Source: Roseomonas fluvialis (GTDB lineage: Bacteria; Pseudomonadota; Alphaproteobacteria; Acetobacterales; Acetobacteraceae). From it: a stretch of 64,000 nt of DNA. Positions 26,254 through 35,490 of this stretch are shown piece after piece. The stretch lies in contig NZ_AP025637.1 in assembly GCF_022846615.1 (NCBI RefSeq), forward strand, positions 3,869,001-3,933,000, written 5' to 3'. The position numbers and the translations under genes are program-made. The first letter of the stretch is position 1; every line of letters begins with the position of its first letter. The notes beneath the pieces are model-generated. The model saw only the letters and a list, made by a program, of their open reading frames with translations, did no database searches and was not told where the DNA came from.

Positions 26254-27757
26254 GCATCTGGTCCTCGTGGTGGGTATCGAGGTCGCCGAAGCGGGTGAAC
26301 TCGGCCTCGAAGAACAGCTTGATGGTGCCGGTCGGGCCGTGGCGCTGCTTGGCGATGATCAGTTCCGCCTTGTTATGCGCCATCTCCATGTCCTTCTGCC
26401 ACTTGTCGACCGCCTCGTGGAACTTGTCGGGGTTGTCGAAGGCCAGTTCCTTCGGCGCGCGCTGGGCCAGGTAGTAATCGTCGCGATAGACGAACATGAC
26501 GGAGTCGGCGTCCTGCTCGATCGACCCGGATTCACGCAGGTCGCTCAATTGCGGCCGCTTGTCCTCGCGCGATTCGACGGCGCGCGACAGCTGCGACAGC
26601 GCGATCACCGGCACCGCGAGTTCCTTGGCGATCGCCTTCAGCCCCTGCGTGATCATCGAGATTTCCAGCACGCGGTTCTCCGGCCGCGTGCCCGCCGCCG
26701 GGCGCATCAGCTGCAGGTAGTCGACGATCACCAGGTCGAGCCCGCGCGTGCGCTTGAGGCGCCGGCAGCGCGTGCGCAAAGCGCTGATCGTGATGGCCGG
26801 CGTGTCGTCGATGTAGATCGGCAGGGCGGCGATCTCGCGGCTCACCTCCACGAAGCGGTCGAAGTCGCGCTGGCCGATCTCGCCGCGGCGGATACGGTCG
26901 CCGGAGATGCGCGCTTCCTCCGACAGCAGGCGGGTCGCCAGCTGGTCGGCGCTCATTTCCAGCGAGAAGATCGCGACACCGCCCTTGGGCACCGCATTCG
27001 GGTCGATGTCGCGCGCCTGCCGCAGGATGGATTTCGCCGCGCCGAAGCCGATCTTTGTGGCGAGCGCGGTCTTTCCCATGCCCGGCCGACCCGCGACGAT
27101 CATCAAATCCGACTTGTGCAGCCCGCCCATCTTGGCATCGAGGTCGCGCAGCCCGGTCGTCAGGCCCGACACGCCGCCGGGCGTGGAGAAGGCCTTGGCC
27201 GCGGCCTCCACCGCCGTCGCCAGCGCGCGGTCGAAGGTGACCATGCCGCCCTCGCCGGCGGCGCCATCCTTCGCCAGGTCGAACAGCGCCTGTTCCGCGG
27301 CTTCGAGCTGCTGGGTGGCATCGAGTTCGGCCTCGGCGCCGAAGGCGCGGTTCACCACCACCTCGCCCAGGTCGATCAGCTGCCGGCGCAGCCAGGCATC
27401 GAAGACCACGCGGCCGTATTCACCGGCATTGATGATGCCGACCATGGCCGAGAGCAGTTGCGCGAGATAGGCCGGCCCGCCCACTTCCTCGAGCAGGCCG
27501 GAATGTTCGAATTCCGCGCGCAGCGTCACCACGTCGGCCAGCTGCCCGGCCTCCACGCGGCGCTGGATCGCCTGGAAGATGCGGCCGTGGATGGGGTCGG
27601 CGAAATGCTCCGGCGCCAGGAACTCGCTGACCCGTTCATAGGCCTTGTTGTTGGCCAGCAGCGCGCCGAGCAGCGCCTGCTCGGCCGCCATGTTGGACGG
27701 CGGCATGCGCTGCGACAGGCCGAGAAGGCTGCTGCCGGCGGAGTCGATTTCGTTCAT
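26246..27757 (-). CDS. dnaB: replicative DNA helicase DnaB
   Basis: 503 residues. N-terminal DnaB domain (PPSNMAAEQALLGALLANNKAYERVSEFLAPEHF) and C-terminal RecA-like core: Walker A GRPGMGKTAL, IFSLEMSADQLATRLLSE, Walker B LVIVDYLQLM, then LSQLSRAVESREDKRPQLSDLRESGSIEQDADSV and the arginine-finger region. It unwinds DNA at the replication fork. First gene of the dnaB-GNAT-alr-mlaEF unit. In related genomes dnaB usually follows rplI directly; here a glycosyltransferase and a low-coding stretch intervene. Confidence 0.97.
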   Translation of the reverse strand: MNEIDSAGSSLLGLSQRMPPSNMAAEQALLGALLANNKAYERVSEFLAPEHFADPIHGRIFQAIQRRVEAGQLADVVTLRAEFEHSGLLEEVGGPAYLAQLLSAMVGIINAGEYGRVVFDAWLRRQLIDLGEVVVNRAFGAEAELDATQQLEAAEQALFDLAKDGAAGEGGMVTFDRALATAVEAAAKAFSTPGGVSGLTTGLRDLDAKMGGLHKSDLMIVAGRPGMGKTALATKIGFGAAKSILRQARDIDPNAVPKGGVAIFSLEMSADQLATRLLSEEARISGDRIRRGEIGQRDFDRFVEVSREIAALPIYIDDTPAITISALRTRCRRLKRTRGLDLVIVDYLQLMRPAAGTRPENRVLEISMITQGLKAIAKELAVPVIALSQLSRAVESREDKRPQLSDLRESGSIEQDADSVMFVYRDDYYLAQRAPKELAFDNPDKFHEAVDKWQKDMEMAHNKAELIIAKQRHGPTGTIKLFFEAEFTRFGDLDTHHEDQMRD

Positions 27758-27932
27758 CGGGGCATCCTAGACCGCGCCGATGCGTCCGGCGTTGGGCATG
27801 GCCTGTGGATCAGGGGGATGACGGGGATGAAGTGGTTCGGCAGCCGGCGGTCGACCCACCGGCGCGGCCCGCTGCGCCATTCGCATGGGGCGGCAGTTCG
27901 CCCTGCACGGGAGCCGCATCGCGCCGGCCGGC

Positions 27933-28898
27933 TCAAGCACGCCCGCTGCGTCCCTTCAGGACCAGCGCATCCCCGGTGCAGATAATGCGCCACTCTGACT
28001 TGGGGCCGTCAGGGAGCGGGTGCCACGTCACTTCGGCCTCGCGCGACCGCACTGCCTCGGCGTCGGGCACGCCGGCCGGTAGGCCGTTCATTCGGCCAAG
28101 CGGGGTGAAGGTGATGGTGTCCACCACATCGGTCTGCGCCACATGAGGATAGCGCAGCGCATGCGAGCGCAGACGCTGCAAGCCTGCAGCGCCGTCGAAG
28201 CGTTCGCCGCTTTCCGCCGCCTGGCGCCACTGGAAGCCCGAGCGCGGCGATACGGATGGTATGGCCGACACGGCCCGCGCGCCCAGTTCGGCCTTGAGAA
28301 CGAAGCGCTCACGGCTGCGGATCGGGAAATGCGCGAGGTGCCCGATCGCGATCGGGGTGCCGGCATCCTCCCGTCCGCGCGACAGGCCATGGCTGCCCTG
28401 CGCGATCGTGAATCGCGGTACCCGGTCGTGCAGGCGGCGCGAGACCGCGACCTTGACAACTCCCGTGGACGCCGGCGGCAGAACCTCGTGCTCGCCCTCC
28501 GCCGAGAAATCGGCAAATCCGGCGGGGCGCTGCGGCCAAAGGTTGCGCCAGCGCCATTGCACCATCGTCGCGTCCTCCGGCAGGCACCCGATCAGCGCCG
28601 CACGTCCGGCCACCATCGGCAACTCGTCGGCATCGAGTGGGAAGACCCAGGATGCGCCGCGCGCAAAGGCCTCGCGCACCAGCGCGGTGACGATCAGCGA
28701 CTGCACGTAGGCGTGCTGGGCGAAGCGCAGGACCGTGAGCGGCATCCGCGTGGCCGCCGCGGCCAGGATCTCGGCGGTACCGTCGGTTGAGGCATGGTCC
28801 ACCACGAGGACGTCGTCGAACAGCGCCGCGCAATGGCCGAGAAAATCGGGCAGGATGTCCGCCTCGTTGCGGATCATGGCGACGGCGGTCAGGCGCAT
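27933..28898 (-). CDS. glycosyltransferase family 2-like protein
   Basis: 321 residues. The N-terminus MRLTAVAMIRNEADILPDFLGHCAALFDDVLVVDHASTDGTAEIL is the nucleotide-sugar-binding half of a GT-A fold, and FPLDADELP supplies the DxD metal motif. This is the Glyco_tranf_2_4 branch, often found in polysaccharide or surface-glycan loci. It stands alone between dnaB and rplI, outside any glycan cluster, so donor and acceptor cannot be inferred. Confidence 0.85.
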   Translation of the reverse strand: MRLTAVAMIRNEADILPDFLGHCAALFDDVLVVDHASTDGTAEILAAAATRMPLTVLRFAQHAYVQSLIVTALVREAFARGASWVFPLDADELPMVAGRAALIGCLPEDATMVQWRWRNLWPQRPAGFADFSAEGEHEVLPPASTGVVKVAVSRRLHDRVPRFTIAQGSHGLSRGREDAGTPIAIGHLAHFPIRSRERFVLKAELGARAVSAIPSVSPRSGFQWRQAAESGERFDGAAGLQRLRSHALRYPHVAQTDVVDTITFTPLGRMNGLPAGVPDAEAVRSREAEVTWHPLPDGPKSEWRIICTGDALVLKGRSGRA

Positions 28899-29376
28899 GC
28901 GTTTCTCGCGGCATGATGGTCCGCAAGGCTACTGCAGCCGGGCCGATTCGCGCGTCGGCCGCACGGCTTCACGCTCCGCAGAGCCTATATGGCCGACCGT
29001 GAACGGTACGCCGTCCCGACGCGCCGCCGGCGGCGCGTGCCGCACGATGTGCGCCATTGTCGGAAGACGAGATCCAAACAGGCCCGCAGACCTCGGTGAT
29101 GAGGCAGAAACGGTTATCGTGCAGAGCCACGGTGGTGTTGCGGCTGCCGACGTGCGGATGTGCAAGCCAGCACGCGGCGCGCTCCAGTCGCCGAAGGTCT
29201 GTGGGAGTCCACCGGCGCAGCGCGGCACCAGGGTGCTGCAGCGGATCCGCCGCGGGATCATGAACTCGGACCAAGCTGGTCCCTCCTCATGGCGAGAGGG
29301 ACGCATGGCATGGTGCCGAGTGTCGCCGGCAAGACGCAATGCGCGGCGCGGGCGTAACGACCCGCACCGCGGACGA
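28899..29376. other. low-coding stretch between rplI and the glycosyltransferase
   Basis: 478 bases with codon usage unlike its neighbours. The best candidate is a minus-strand frame at 28969-29274 (RRWTPTDLRRLERAACWLAHPHVGSRN...), whose WTPTDLRRL piece faintly recalls a SANT/Myb-like helix, with a GAGGAGGGA ribosome-like site upstream. I cannot assign it and regard a decayed gene as equally likely. Overlapping frames on both strands are open only because of GC content. Confidence 0.35.
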
Positions 29377-29943
29377 TCAGCCGTTGTCGGCCTGGCCGGC
29401 AGCGAGTTCGGCGGCCAGTTCGGCCTCGAGCGACGCGGCCTCGGCCTCATCCTCGGCCTCGACGCGCTCGCCGCGGGCCTGCTTCTCGGCTTCCTCGGGG
29501 GACCGCGCGACGTTCACCACCACCGGGATCGAGACTTCCGGGTGCAGCGCGACCTGCACGGTGGTCAGGCCGACCGTCTTGATCGGCTGGCCGAGCAGCA
29601 CCTGTTCGCGCGCCACGGTCAGCCCCGAGGCCTTGCAGCCCTCGGCGATGTCGCGGGTCGAGACGGAGCCGTACAGCGCGCCGCTCTCGCCCGCCTGGCG
29701 GATGATGATGACCGAGAGGCCGGCGACGCGCTCGGCGGTGCGCTCGGCCTCGCCGCGGCGCTTGATGTTCTGCGCTTCCAGCTGGGCGCGCTCGCGCTCG
29801 AAGCGCGCGAGGTTGTCCTTGTTGGCGCGGATCGCCTTGCCGGTCGGGATCAGGTGGTTGCGCGCGTAGCCCGGCTTCACCTTCACCAGCTCGCCCATCT
29901 GGCCGAGCTTGTCGACACGCTGCATCAGGATGAGTTCGATCAT
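29377..29943 (-). CDS. rplI: 50S ribosomal protein L9
   Basis: 188 residues. The N-terminal rRNA-binding domain ([37 protein letters not shown], here read in two halves), a long connecting helix, and a C-terminal domain ([14 protein letters not shown]...[25 protein letters not shown]). An acidic 40-residue tail beyond the usual L9 end is common in Alphaproteobacteria. The ATG at 29943 overlaps the DUF2232 stop (ATGA). Last gene of the rpsF-rpsR-DUF2232-rplI operon. Confidence 0.97.
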   Translation of the reverse strand: MIELILMQRVDKLGQMGELVKVKPGYARNHLIPTGKAIRANKDNLARFERERAQLEAQNIKRRGEAERTAERVAGLSVIIIRQAGESGALYGSVSTRDIAEGCKASGLTVAREQVLLGQPIKTVGLTTVQVALHPEVSIPVVVNVARSPEEAEKQARGERVEAEDEAEAASLEAELAAELAAGQADNG

Positions 29944-30845
29944 GTTGTGCCTCCGGGCGGGCTCGTGCGCCGCCCCCATTGCTCGTAGAAACCAAAGGCC
30001 GTCACCGCGATCGCGGCCGGCACGCTGAGGATGACCAGCCCGGTGTAGAACACGCCGAGCATGAAGGGGCGCGCCGGACGCCCGACGGAGCGGCGATGCA
30101 CCGCCGCGATGCCCATCAGGAACACCGGCAGCAGCAGCACCAGCAGCACCGAGAGCGCCACCACGTCGCCATCGCCGCCCATGACCAGCCAGGCCGCCGC
30201 ACCCGCGCCGGTCAGCGGCGGGTACCAGGCCGGCAGGCGCACCTCGCTCCAGCGCGGGGACGGGGCCATCGCCCAGCCCGAACGCGCCAGCGCCGACTGC
30301 GCCGCCGCCCCGTTGACCGAGAGCGACACCGCCGCCCAGAAGCCGAGGGCCGCGGCCATGACCTGCACCAGCTGGTCGACCGGGAACTGCGTGGCGTTGC
30401 CGCCCATGCGCCGCAGCCCCTGTTCCACCGCCTCGCGCATCGCGCCTTCGAGCCCGCCAGGCAGGCCCGAGAAGGCGAAGGCGCAGCCGATGATGACCAC
30501 CGCCGGCCACAGGCCGAGCAGGGCGAGCGGCAGGCCCGGGTCGATGCGCCCGCCGCGCAGGCCGGTCGCGACGATCAGCACCGCGGGAATGGCGAAGGCG
30601 GTCAGAAAGACCACCATCGGCAGCATGCCCGCCAGCGCGACATGGATCAGCGCCGCCAGGCCCGCCGCCCCAGCGATCGCGCCCGGGCCGAAGCCCAGGC
30701 CGGCGGCGAAGAGCGGCAGCGGCGTCAGCCAGAAGGCGGCGAAGCCGAGCGGCAGGCCGCGCATCGCCCACAGCGACAGCGTGGCGGCCATGAGGCCCCC
30801 TGCCATCGCCGCGAGCCAGCGCGGATTGCTCAGCACGCCGCCCAT
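29940..30845 (-). CDS. DUF2232 membrane protein
   Basis: 301 residues with about 8 hydrophobic segments. DUF2232 (YybS-like) proteins of unknown function are found between rpsR and rplI in many Alphaproteobacteria, exactly as here. Family members resemble S components or small-solute transporters in overall shape, but no substrate is known. Its stop overlaps the rplI start and it begins 7 bases after rpsR, so it is co-transcribed with ribosomal protein genes. Confidence 0.9.
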   Translation of the reverse strand: MGGVLSNPRWLAAMAGGLMAATLSLWAMRGLPLGFAAFWLTPLPLFAAGLGFGPGAIAGAAGLAALIHVALAGMLPMVVFLTAFAIPAVLIVATGLRGGRIDPGLPLALLGLWPAVVIIGCAFAFSGLPGGLEGAMREAVEQGLRRMGGNATQFPVDQLVQVMAAALGFWAAVSLSVNGAAAQSALARSGWAMAPSPRWSEVRLPAWYPPLTGAGAAAWLVMGGDGDVVALSVLLVLLLPVFLMGIAAVHRRSVGRPARPFMLGVFYTGLVILSVPAAIAVTAFGFYEQWGRRTSPPGGTT

Positions 30846-30852
30846 CGCTGCG

Positions 30853-31131
30853 TCAGTCGTTGATCACGTAGGGCAGCAGCGCCAGGAAGCGGGCGCGCTT
30901 GATGGCCTGGGCCAGTTCGCGCTGCTTCTTGCCGGAGACCGCCGTGATGCGGGACGGGACGATCTTGCCGCGCTCGCTGAGGAAGCGGGAGAGCAGACGG
31001 ACGTCCTTGTAGTCGATCTTCGGCGCCTGCGGCCCCGAGAACGGGCAGGACTTCTTGCGCCGGTAGAAGGGACGGCGCGCGCCGACAGCTGGGCGGCGGC
31101 CGGCGGGGGTCAGGTCGGTCGATTCAGACAT
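30853..31131 (-). CDS. rpsR: 30S ribosomal protein S18
   Basis: 92 residues. The S18 core is clear: [15 protein letters not shown], then [52 protein letters not shown] (read in segments). The extended N-terminus ([18 protein letters not shown]) is typical of Rhodospirillales. S18 pairs with S6 on the platform of the small subunit; rpsF ends 6 bases upstream. Confidence 0.97.
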   Translation of the reverse strand: MSESTDLTPAGRRPAVGARRPFYRRKKSCPFSGPQAPKIDYKDVRLLSRFLSERGKIVPSRITAVSGKKQRELAQAIKRARFLALLPYVIND

Positions 31132-31137
31132 GGGTGC

Positions 31138-31620
31138 TTACTCCTCGTGCCCGCCGGGGCCGTCCATCTCGTCGCGCGGGCGCGCACGGAATTCCTCGCG
31201 GTCGTCGCCACGCTCGCGGCCACCGCCGGTGCGGCCGGAGCCGAAGCGGCCGGCCGGGCGCGGGCCGCGGAAGCCGCGGTCGCGGTCACGGTCGTCGCTG
31301 CGCTTGGCCAGAACGGCGGAGGGCGCCTCGTCGATCGCCTCGACCTTGATCATCAGCGACCGCAGCACGTCCTCGTTCAGGCCGAGCTGGCGCTCGACTT
31401 CCGGCAGCGCGGTGCCGGGCGCGTCGATGCCGAGGAGCATGTAGTGCCCCTTGCGGTTCTTCTTGATCTTGTAGGCGAGGCCGCGCAGGCCCCAGTACTC
31501 GCGCTTCTTCACCTCGCCACCGCCTTCGGTGATGAGGCCGGCAACCTGCTCGGCGATCGCCTCGACCTGCTGCTGGGTGATGTCGTTGCGCGCGATGAAC
31601 ACGCATTCGTAGAGTGGCAT
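31138..31620 (-). CDS. rpsF: 30S ribosomal protein S6
   Basis: 160 residues. The S6 ferredoxin-like core (MPLYECVFIARNDITQQQVE, GLRGLAYKIKKNRKGHYMLL, QLGLNEDVLRSLMIKVEAID) is followed by a ~55-residue Arg/Gly/Asp-rich tail (DRDRDRGFRGPRPAGRFGSG and more) that is probably disordered and contacts RNA or S18. First gene of the S6-S18-DUF2232-L9 operon. The ~190 bases upstream, shared with the divergent Bug gene, are very G-rich; S6/S18 autoregulatory structure there was not established. Confidence 0.96.
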   Translation of the reverse strand: MPLYECVFIARNDITQQQVEAIAEQVAGLITEGGGEVKKREYWGLRGLAYKIKKNRKGHYMLLGIDAPGTALPEVERQLGLNEDVLRSLMIKVEAIDEAPSAVLAKRSDDRDRDRGFRGPRPAGRFGSGRTGGGRERGDDREEFRARPRDEMDGPGGHEE

Positions 31621-31815
31621 GTGATCTCCCTGTGGCTGGCTCAGCCCTGGCCCCGGGACGGGGCGCGCAAACGGGCATAGCCGGGCGCGTGCCTCGCACC
31701 CGGCAGGGGAGCGGGGCGTAAAGCACGGCAGGGGGGGCTGGCGCAAGGGCCGCGGGGGTGCACCGCGCGGCGCTTCATGCTGCAATCGACCCTTCACGCC
31801 CCCGGGAGGCCCCGC

Positions 31816-32790
31816 ATGAACCGCCGCAGCGCCCTGATCCTGCCGATCGCCGCCCTGGCCCAGCCCCGCATCGCCCACGCCCAGACCGCCTGGGCACCGA
31901 CCCGCCCTGTCGTGCTCGTGGTCCCCTTCGCCCCCGGCGGCCCGAACGACCTGGTGGCCCGCCTGGTCGCCCCGCACCTGCAGGCCACCCTCGGCCAGAA
32001 CGTGGTGGTGGAAAACCGGCCGGGCGCCACCGGCGCCATCGCCGCGCGCCATGTCGCGGCCCAGCCGGCGGATGGACATACGCTCATCGTCGCCGCCTCC
32101 GGCACCATGACCATCAACCCGGCGGTCATGCGGCAGCCGGGCTACGACCCGGAGAAGGATTTTGCGCCGGTCAGCCTGGCGATGACCGTCCCCAACATGC
32201 TGGTGGTGCACAAGGACGTTCCCGCGCGCACGGTGGCCGAGACGATCGACTGGCTGAAGCGCGAGAACGGCCGCGCCTCCTATTCCTCCGGCGGGGTCGG
32301 TTCGACCGAACAATTGGGCATGGAATTGTTCCTGAATGCCACCGGCACCCAGGCGACGCATGTTCCCTTCCCGGGCGGTGCGCCGGCGGTCACGGCGATG
32401 ATCCAGGGCACGGTGCAGTGCTCGATCCTGAATGCCGCGACGGTGCGCCCGCATGTGGCGTCCGGCGCGCTGCGCGGCATCGCCATTGCCATGCCGCGGC
32501 GCTTCGACCCGCTGCCGGACGTGCCCACCATGGCCGAGGCGGGCTATCCGCAGGTGGTCTCGGCCTCCTGGTCGGCCTTCCTGGCACCGGCCAATACGCC
32601 CGCCCCGGCGATCGCGCGGCTGCACGAGACCATCGCCGCCGCCCTGCGCCTGCCGGAGGTGACCCAGCGCCTCACCGCCGCCGGCTTCACCATCGATGCC
32701 AGCACCCCGGCAGAGCTCGGCCAGACCATCTCGACCGAATTGGCACGGTGGCGGCAGGTGGTGCGCGACGCCGGCATTCAGCTCAACTGA
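31816..32790 (+). CDS. Bug-family tripartite tricarboxylate transporter substrate-binding protein (copy A)
   Basis: 324 residues: signal peptide (MNRRSALILPIAALAQPRIA, cleavage after AHAQ) and a Bug/TctC domain with VVPFAPGGPNDLVARLV, VVVENRPGATGAIAARHVA, YSSGGVGSTEQLG, THVPFPGGAPAVTAMIQG and LPDVPTMAEAG. Bug proteins capture carboxylates (citrate, glutarate and others) for TctAB permeases. GGGAGG precedes the ATG at 31816. No tctA or tctB is nearby, as usual for these expanded families. It is divergent from rpsF, and its end overlaps the convergent hypothetical gene by 8 bases. Confidence 0.92.
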   Translation: MNRRSALILPIAALAQPRIAHAQTAWAPTRPVVLVVPFAPGGPNDLVARLVAPHLQATLGQNVVVENRPGATGAIAARHVAAQPADGHTLIVAASGTMTINPAVMRQPGYDPEKDFAPVSLAMTVPNMLVVHKDVPARTVAETIDWLKRENGRASYSSGGVGSTEQLGMELFLNATGTQATHVPFPGGAPAVTAMIQGTVQCSILNAATVRPHVASGALRGIAIAMPRRFDPLPDVPTMAEAGYPQVVSASWSAFLAPANTPAPAIARLHETIAAALRLPEVTQRLTAAGFTIDASTPAELGQTISTELARWRQVVRDAGIQLN

Positions 32791-33052
32791 ACCCGCCGGC
32801 GCCGTCGCGGACGTGCTGCCAGATCATCGGGCCGCTTTCGACCAGCAGCGCGGCGATCAGGCGCTGCACGGCCATGGCGTGGTCGAGGTCGGGATGCTGC
32901 GCGGTCAGCACGGCGATCATCCAGACCAGGCCCTCGCCGCAGGTCTTTTCGCCGGTGGCGATGCGGCGCAGTTCCTCGGCCAGTTCCTTGAGGAAGGCGT
33001 GACCCCGCGGGACGCCTGAGCCGGGGCCGGGCTGGTCGGATGTTTCGAACAT
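32783..33052 (-). CDS. hypothetical protein
   Basis: 89 residues, no signal or membrane segment, mostly helical (AFLKELAEELRRIATGEKTCGEGLVWMIAVLTAQHPDLDHAMAVQRLIAALL, in segments). The ATG at 33052 has GGAG 9 bases upstream; a longer in-frame start at 33163 also exists. Convergent with the Bug gene, overlapping it by 8 bases. Not recognised. Confidence 0.55.
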   Translation of the reverse strand: MFETSDQPGPGSGVPRGHAFLKELAEELRRIATGEKTCGEGLVWMIAVLTAQHPDLDHAMAVQRLIAALLVESGPMIWQHVRDGAGGFS

Positions 33053-33390
33053 CGTCAACGGCTCCGGAGCAGGCGCGATTATCTGGGATCGATTTAATTC
33101 ATCGAAGGCCTTCAATGTAAGGCCGCGACTTCGTTGCTCGCAAGTCCGTGCATTTGCATCCATGCCGGGGCAGCACCGGATTGCGTCGCGTGGGCCCTCT
33201 TGCGCAGACGATCGCGCCGGCGCCGCGCCGTGTGCAGCGCTATGCCCAGCGCCGCATTGCGCGCTCCCGCCAACGCCCCGAGGGCGATAACGTAAAATAA
33301 ACGTGTTTCATTGAGTGTATTCAATAAGAGAAAACGACGACTTTTGGCAACAAACTTGCGCCCCGAACTTGCCCGAGGCATCACGCCGTC
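33053..33390. other. AT-richer intergenic region before the TetR gene
   Basis: 338 bases between divergent genes, visibly richer in A+T than its surroundings (GATTTAATTCATCG near 33090, ACGTAAAATAAACG near 33290). No convincing ORF is seen apart from the possible longer start of the hypothetical gene at 33163. It should hold the promoters of both flanking genes and contains the inverted repeat listed separately. Confidence 0.5.
33310..33325. promoter_or_regulatory. inverted repeat, candidate TetR operator
   Basis: ATTGA (33310-33314), GTGTAT, TCAAT (33321-33325): a 5-bp inverted repeat whose flanks remain partly symmetrical (TTTC / AAGA). It lies 65 bases before the TetR-family start, where autoregulatory operators are usually found. 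Short and unproven. Confidence 0.4.
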
Positions 33391-34026
33391 ATGTCGATAC
33401 CGCCTGCCCCGCGGCGCCGTTCCACCGCCAAGCGTGCCGAACAGCGCACCCGGACCATGGCCCGCCTGGTCGAAGCCGCCGAGAAGCTGATCCGCGAGCG
33501 CGGCTACGAGGCAACCAGTTCCACCGACATCGCCGCGGAGGCCGGCGTCGCGCCGTCGCTGATCAACGCGCATTTCCTCGGCAAGGCGGGCCTGCTCTAT
33601 GCGGTACTGCGCAACTTCAACGACCAGCAACTGGCAGCGACACGCGTGGCCGCGGCGTGCCCCGGCACGCCGACCGAACGCCTCGCCGGCATCCTGCACA
33701 CCTGGGCGCAATGCGACCTCGCGGAGCCGCGGATGTACGCGGCCATCATTGGATTGTCCTGGTCCTGGCCGCCGGAGACCGAGCGCGAATACGCCGCCGA
33801 CCTCGCCATCTTTTGGGATGTGGTCATGGCGGTGGTCAACGAAGGCATCGCGCGCGGCGAATTCCGCCGAATCTCGCGCCGCGACGCCACCGACATCATC
33901 TCCTCGATCCACCAATGGGGGATGCGCCCGGGCATATTCGAGGGTGCCGACCCCGCCGCCTGCGCCGAGCGGGTGATCGGCCAGGTCATGCTCGCCATCG
34001 CCGCGCCGGGTCGCCTGCCGGATTGA
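33391..34026 (+). CDS. TetR/AcrR family transcriptional regulator
   Basis: 211 residues. The N-terminal helix-turn-helix (RLVEAAEKLIRERGYEATSSTDIAAEAGVAPSLINAHFLGKAGLLYAVL, in segments) matches the TetR DNA-binding domain; the usual IYYHFG..K is here INAHFLGK. The C-terminal ligand domain is Trp-rich (LSWSWPPETEREY). Probably autoregulated through the inverted repeat upstream. fabD starts 66 bases after its stop on the same strand, so control of the following fatty-acid genes is possible but unproven. Confidence 0.9.
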   Translation: MSIPPAPRRRSTAKRAEQRTRTMARLVEAAEKLIRERGYEATSSTDIAAEAGVAPSLINAHFLGKAGLLYAVLRNFNDQQLAATRVAAACPGTPTERLAGILHTWAQCDLAEPRMYAAIIGLSWSWPPETEREYAADLAIFWDVVMAVVNEGIARGEFRRISRRDATDIISSIHQWGMRPGIFEGADPAACAERVIGQVMLAIAAPGRLPD

Positions 34027-34092
34027 CACGGGCCGGCGGGCGGCCCATTCGCGCCGCAGCATCGAACCAAAGCGAACGGGAAACGCCGCAGA

Positions 34093-35052
34093 ATGTCGCT
34101 CGCCTTCGTCTTCCCTGGCCAGGGCAGCCAGGCCATCGGCATGGGCCGCGACCTGGCCGAAGCCTTCCCCGCCGCACGCCACGTCTTCCAGGAGGTGGAC
34201 GACGCGCTCTCGCAGAAACTGTCGAAGCTGATGTGGGAGGGCCCGCAGGAGGAACTCACCCTCACCGCCAACGCCCAGCCCGCGCTGATGGCGCATTCCC
34301 TGGCCGTGGTCCGCGCGCTGGAAGCCGAGGGCGGCTACATCCTGGCCGAGCGCGTGGCGCTGGTGGCCGGGCATTCGCTCGGCGAATACTCGGCGCTGAC
34401 CGCCGCAGGCGCCTTCGATGTCGCGACCGCGGCGCGCCTGCTGCGCCTGCGCGGAGACGCCATGCAGGCCGCGACCCCGCCCGGCACCGGCGCGATGGCC
34501 GCGCTGCTGGGCGCCGAGATCGACCTGGCGCGAGAGATCTGCGACGCCGCCGCCACCGACCCCGAGACCAACACGCGCGAGGTTGTCGAAGCCGCCAACG
34601 ACAATGGCGGCGGCCAGGTGGTCATCTCCGGCTCCAAGGCGGCGGTCGAGCGCGCGATCGAGATAGCGAAGGAGCGCGGCGTGAAGCGCGCCATGCTGCT
34701 GCCGGTCTCCGCCCCCTTCCATTGCGCGCTGATGGCCCCGGCAGCGGATGCGATGGCCGAGGCGCTGGCCGGTGCCACGATGCGCGCGCCGCTGGTCCCG
34801 GTGGTGGCCAACGTGACCGCCGCCAAGGCGACCGACCCCGCGGAGATCCGCGACCTGCTGGTCAAGCAGGTGACCGGCACGGTGCGCTGGCGCGAATGCG
34901 TCGCCGCGATGGCCGCGATGGGCTGCGAGCGCTTCGTGGAAGTGGGCTCCGGCAAGGTCCTGACCGGGCTGATGAAGCGCAACGCGCCCGAGGCGACGGC
35001 GCTTGCCATCGGCACGCCGGCGGATGTCGAGGCCTTCCTGAAGTCGGTGTGA
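34093..35052 (+). CDS. fabD: malonyl-CoA:ACP transacylase
   Basis: 319 residues: FVFPGQGSQAIGMG at the N-terminus, the nucleophile S95 in VAGHSLGEYSAL, the conserved Arg in LLRLRGDAMQ, and the catalytic His H210 in VSAPFHCALM; VEVGSGKVLTGLMKR near the C-terminus. It loads malonyl groups on acyl carrier protein. The next gene overlaps it (TGATG). An unrelated GNAT gene separates fabD from fabG, and acpP does not follow. Confidence 0.96.
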   Translation: MSLAFVFPGQGSQAIGMGRDLAEAFPAARHVFQEVDDALSQKLSKLMWEGPQEELTLTANAQPALMAHSLAVVRALEAEGGYILAERVALVAGHSLGEYSALTAAGAFDVATAARLLRLRGDAMQAATPPGTGAMAALLGAEIDLAREICDAAATDPETNTREVVEAANDNGGGQVVISGSKAAVERAIEIAKERGVKRAMLLPVSAPFHCALMAPAADAMAEALAGATMRAPLVPVVANVTAAKATDPAEIRDLLVKQVTGTVRWRECVAAMAAMGCERFVEVGSGKVLTGLMKRNAPEATALAIGTPADVEAFLKSV

Positions 35053-35477
35053 TGGAGCCCGAGGTCACGCTCTCGGAACTGGCGGACGATCCGGCGGCGA
35101 AGGCGGCGCTGGACGGGCTGACCGCGTTCAATGCGCCCTTCGTCGGCCCGCATGGCTTCAAGCCACTGTCGCTGGTGGTGCGGCGCGAACCCGGCGGCGC
35201 GCCGGTCGGCGGTGCCTTTGGCTGGTGCTACGGCGCCTGGTACTTCCTGCACTACTTCTACCTGCCCGAGGACCTGCGCGGCGGCGGCCTCGGCGCGCGG
35301 CTGATCGCGCGCATCGAGGCCGAGGCACGGGCGCGCGGGTGCATCGGCGCCTGGGTGGATACCTTCTCCTTTCAGGCGCGGCCCTTCTACGAAAAGCAGG
35401 GCTACGTCGTGTTCGGCACGATCGACGGCCAGCCGCCCGGCCACGCCCGGCACTTCCTGTTCAAGCGCTTCACCTGA
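35052..35477 (+). CDS. GNAT family N-acetyltransferase inserted between fabD and fabG
   Basis: 141 residues, acetyltransferase fold with LHYFYLPEDLRGGGLGARLIARIEAEARARGC (acetyl-CoA loop, in segments) and FSFQARPFYEKQGYVVFG. The start overlaps the fabD stop (TGATG) and it ends 13 bases before fabG, so it is co-translated with fatty-acid genes. The acceptor is unknown. Confidence 0.88.
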   Translation: MEPEVTLSELADDPAAKAALDGLTAFNAPFVGPHGFKPLSLVVRREPGGAPVGGAFGWCYGAWYFLHYFYLPEDLRGGGLGARLIARIEAEARARGCIGAWVDTFSFQARPFYEKQGYVVFGTIDGQPPGHARHFLFKRFT

Positions 35478-35490
35478 GGAACCGACACAG

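Noticed and set aside
28969..29274. Minus-strand ORF as a confident gene
   Set aside because: Only a weak helix-like resemblance and atypical composition; kept as a possible decayed gene within the low-coding stretch.
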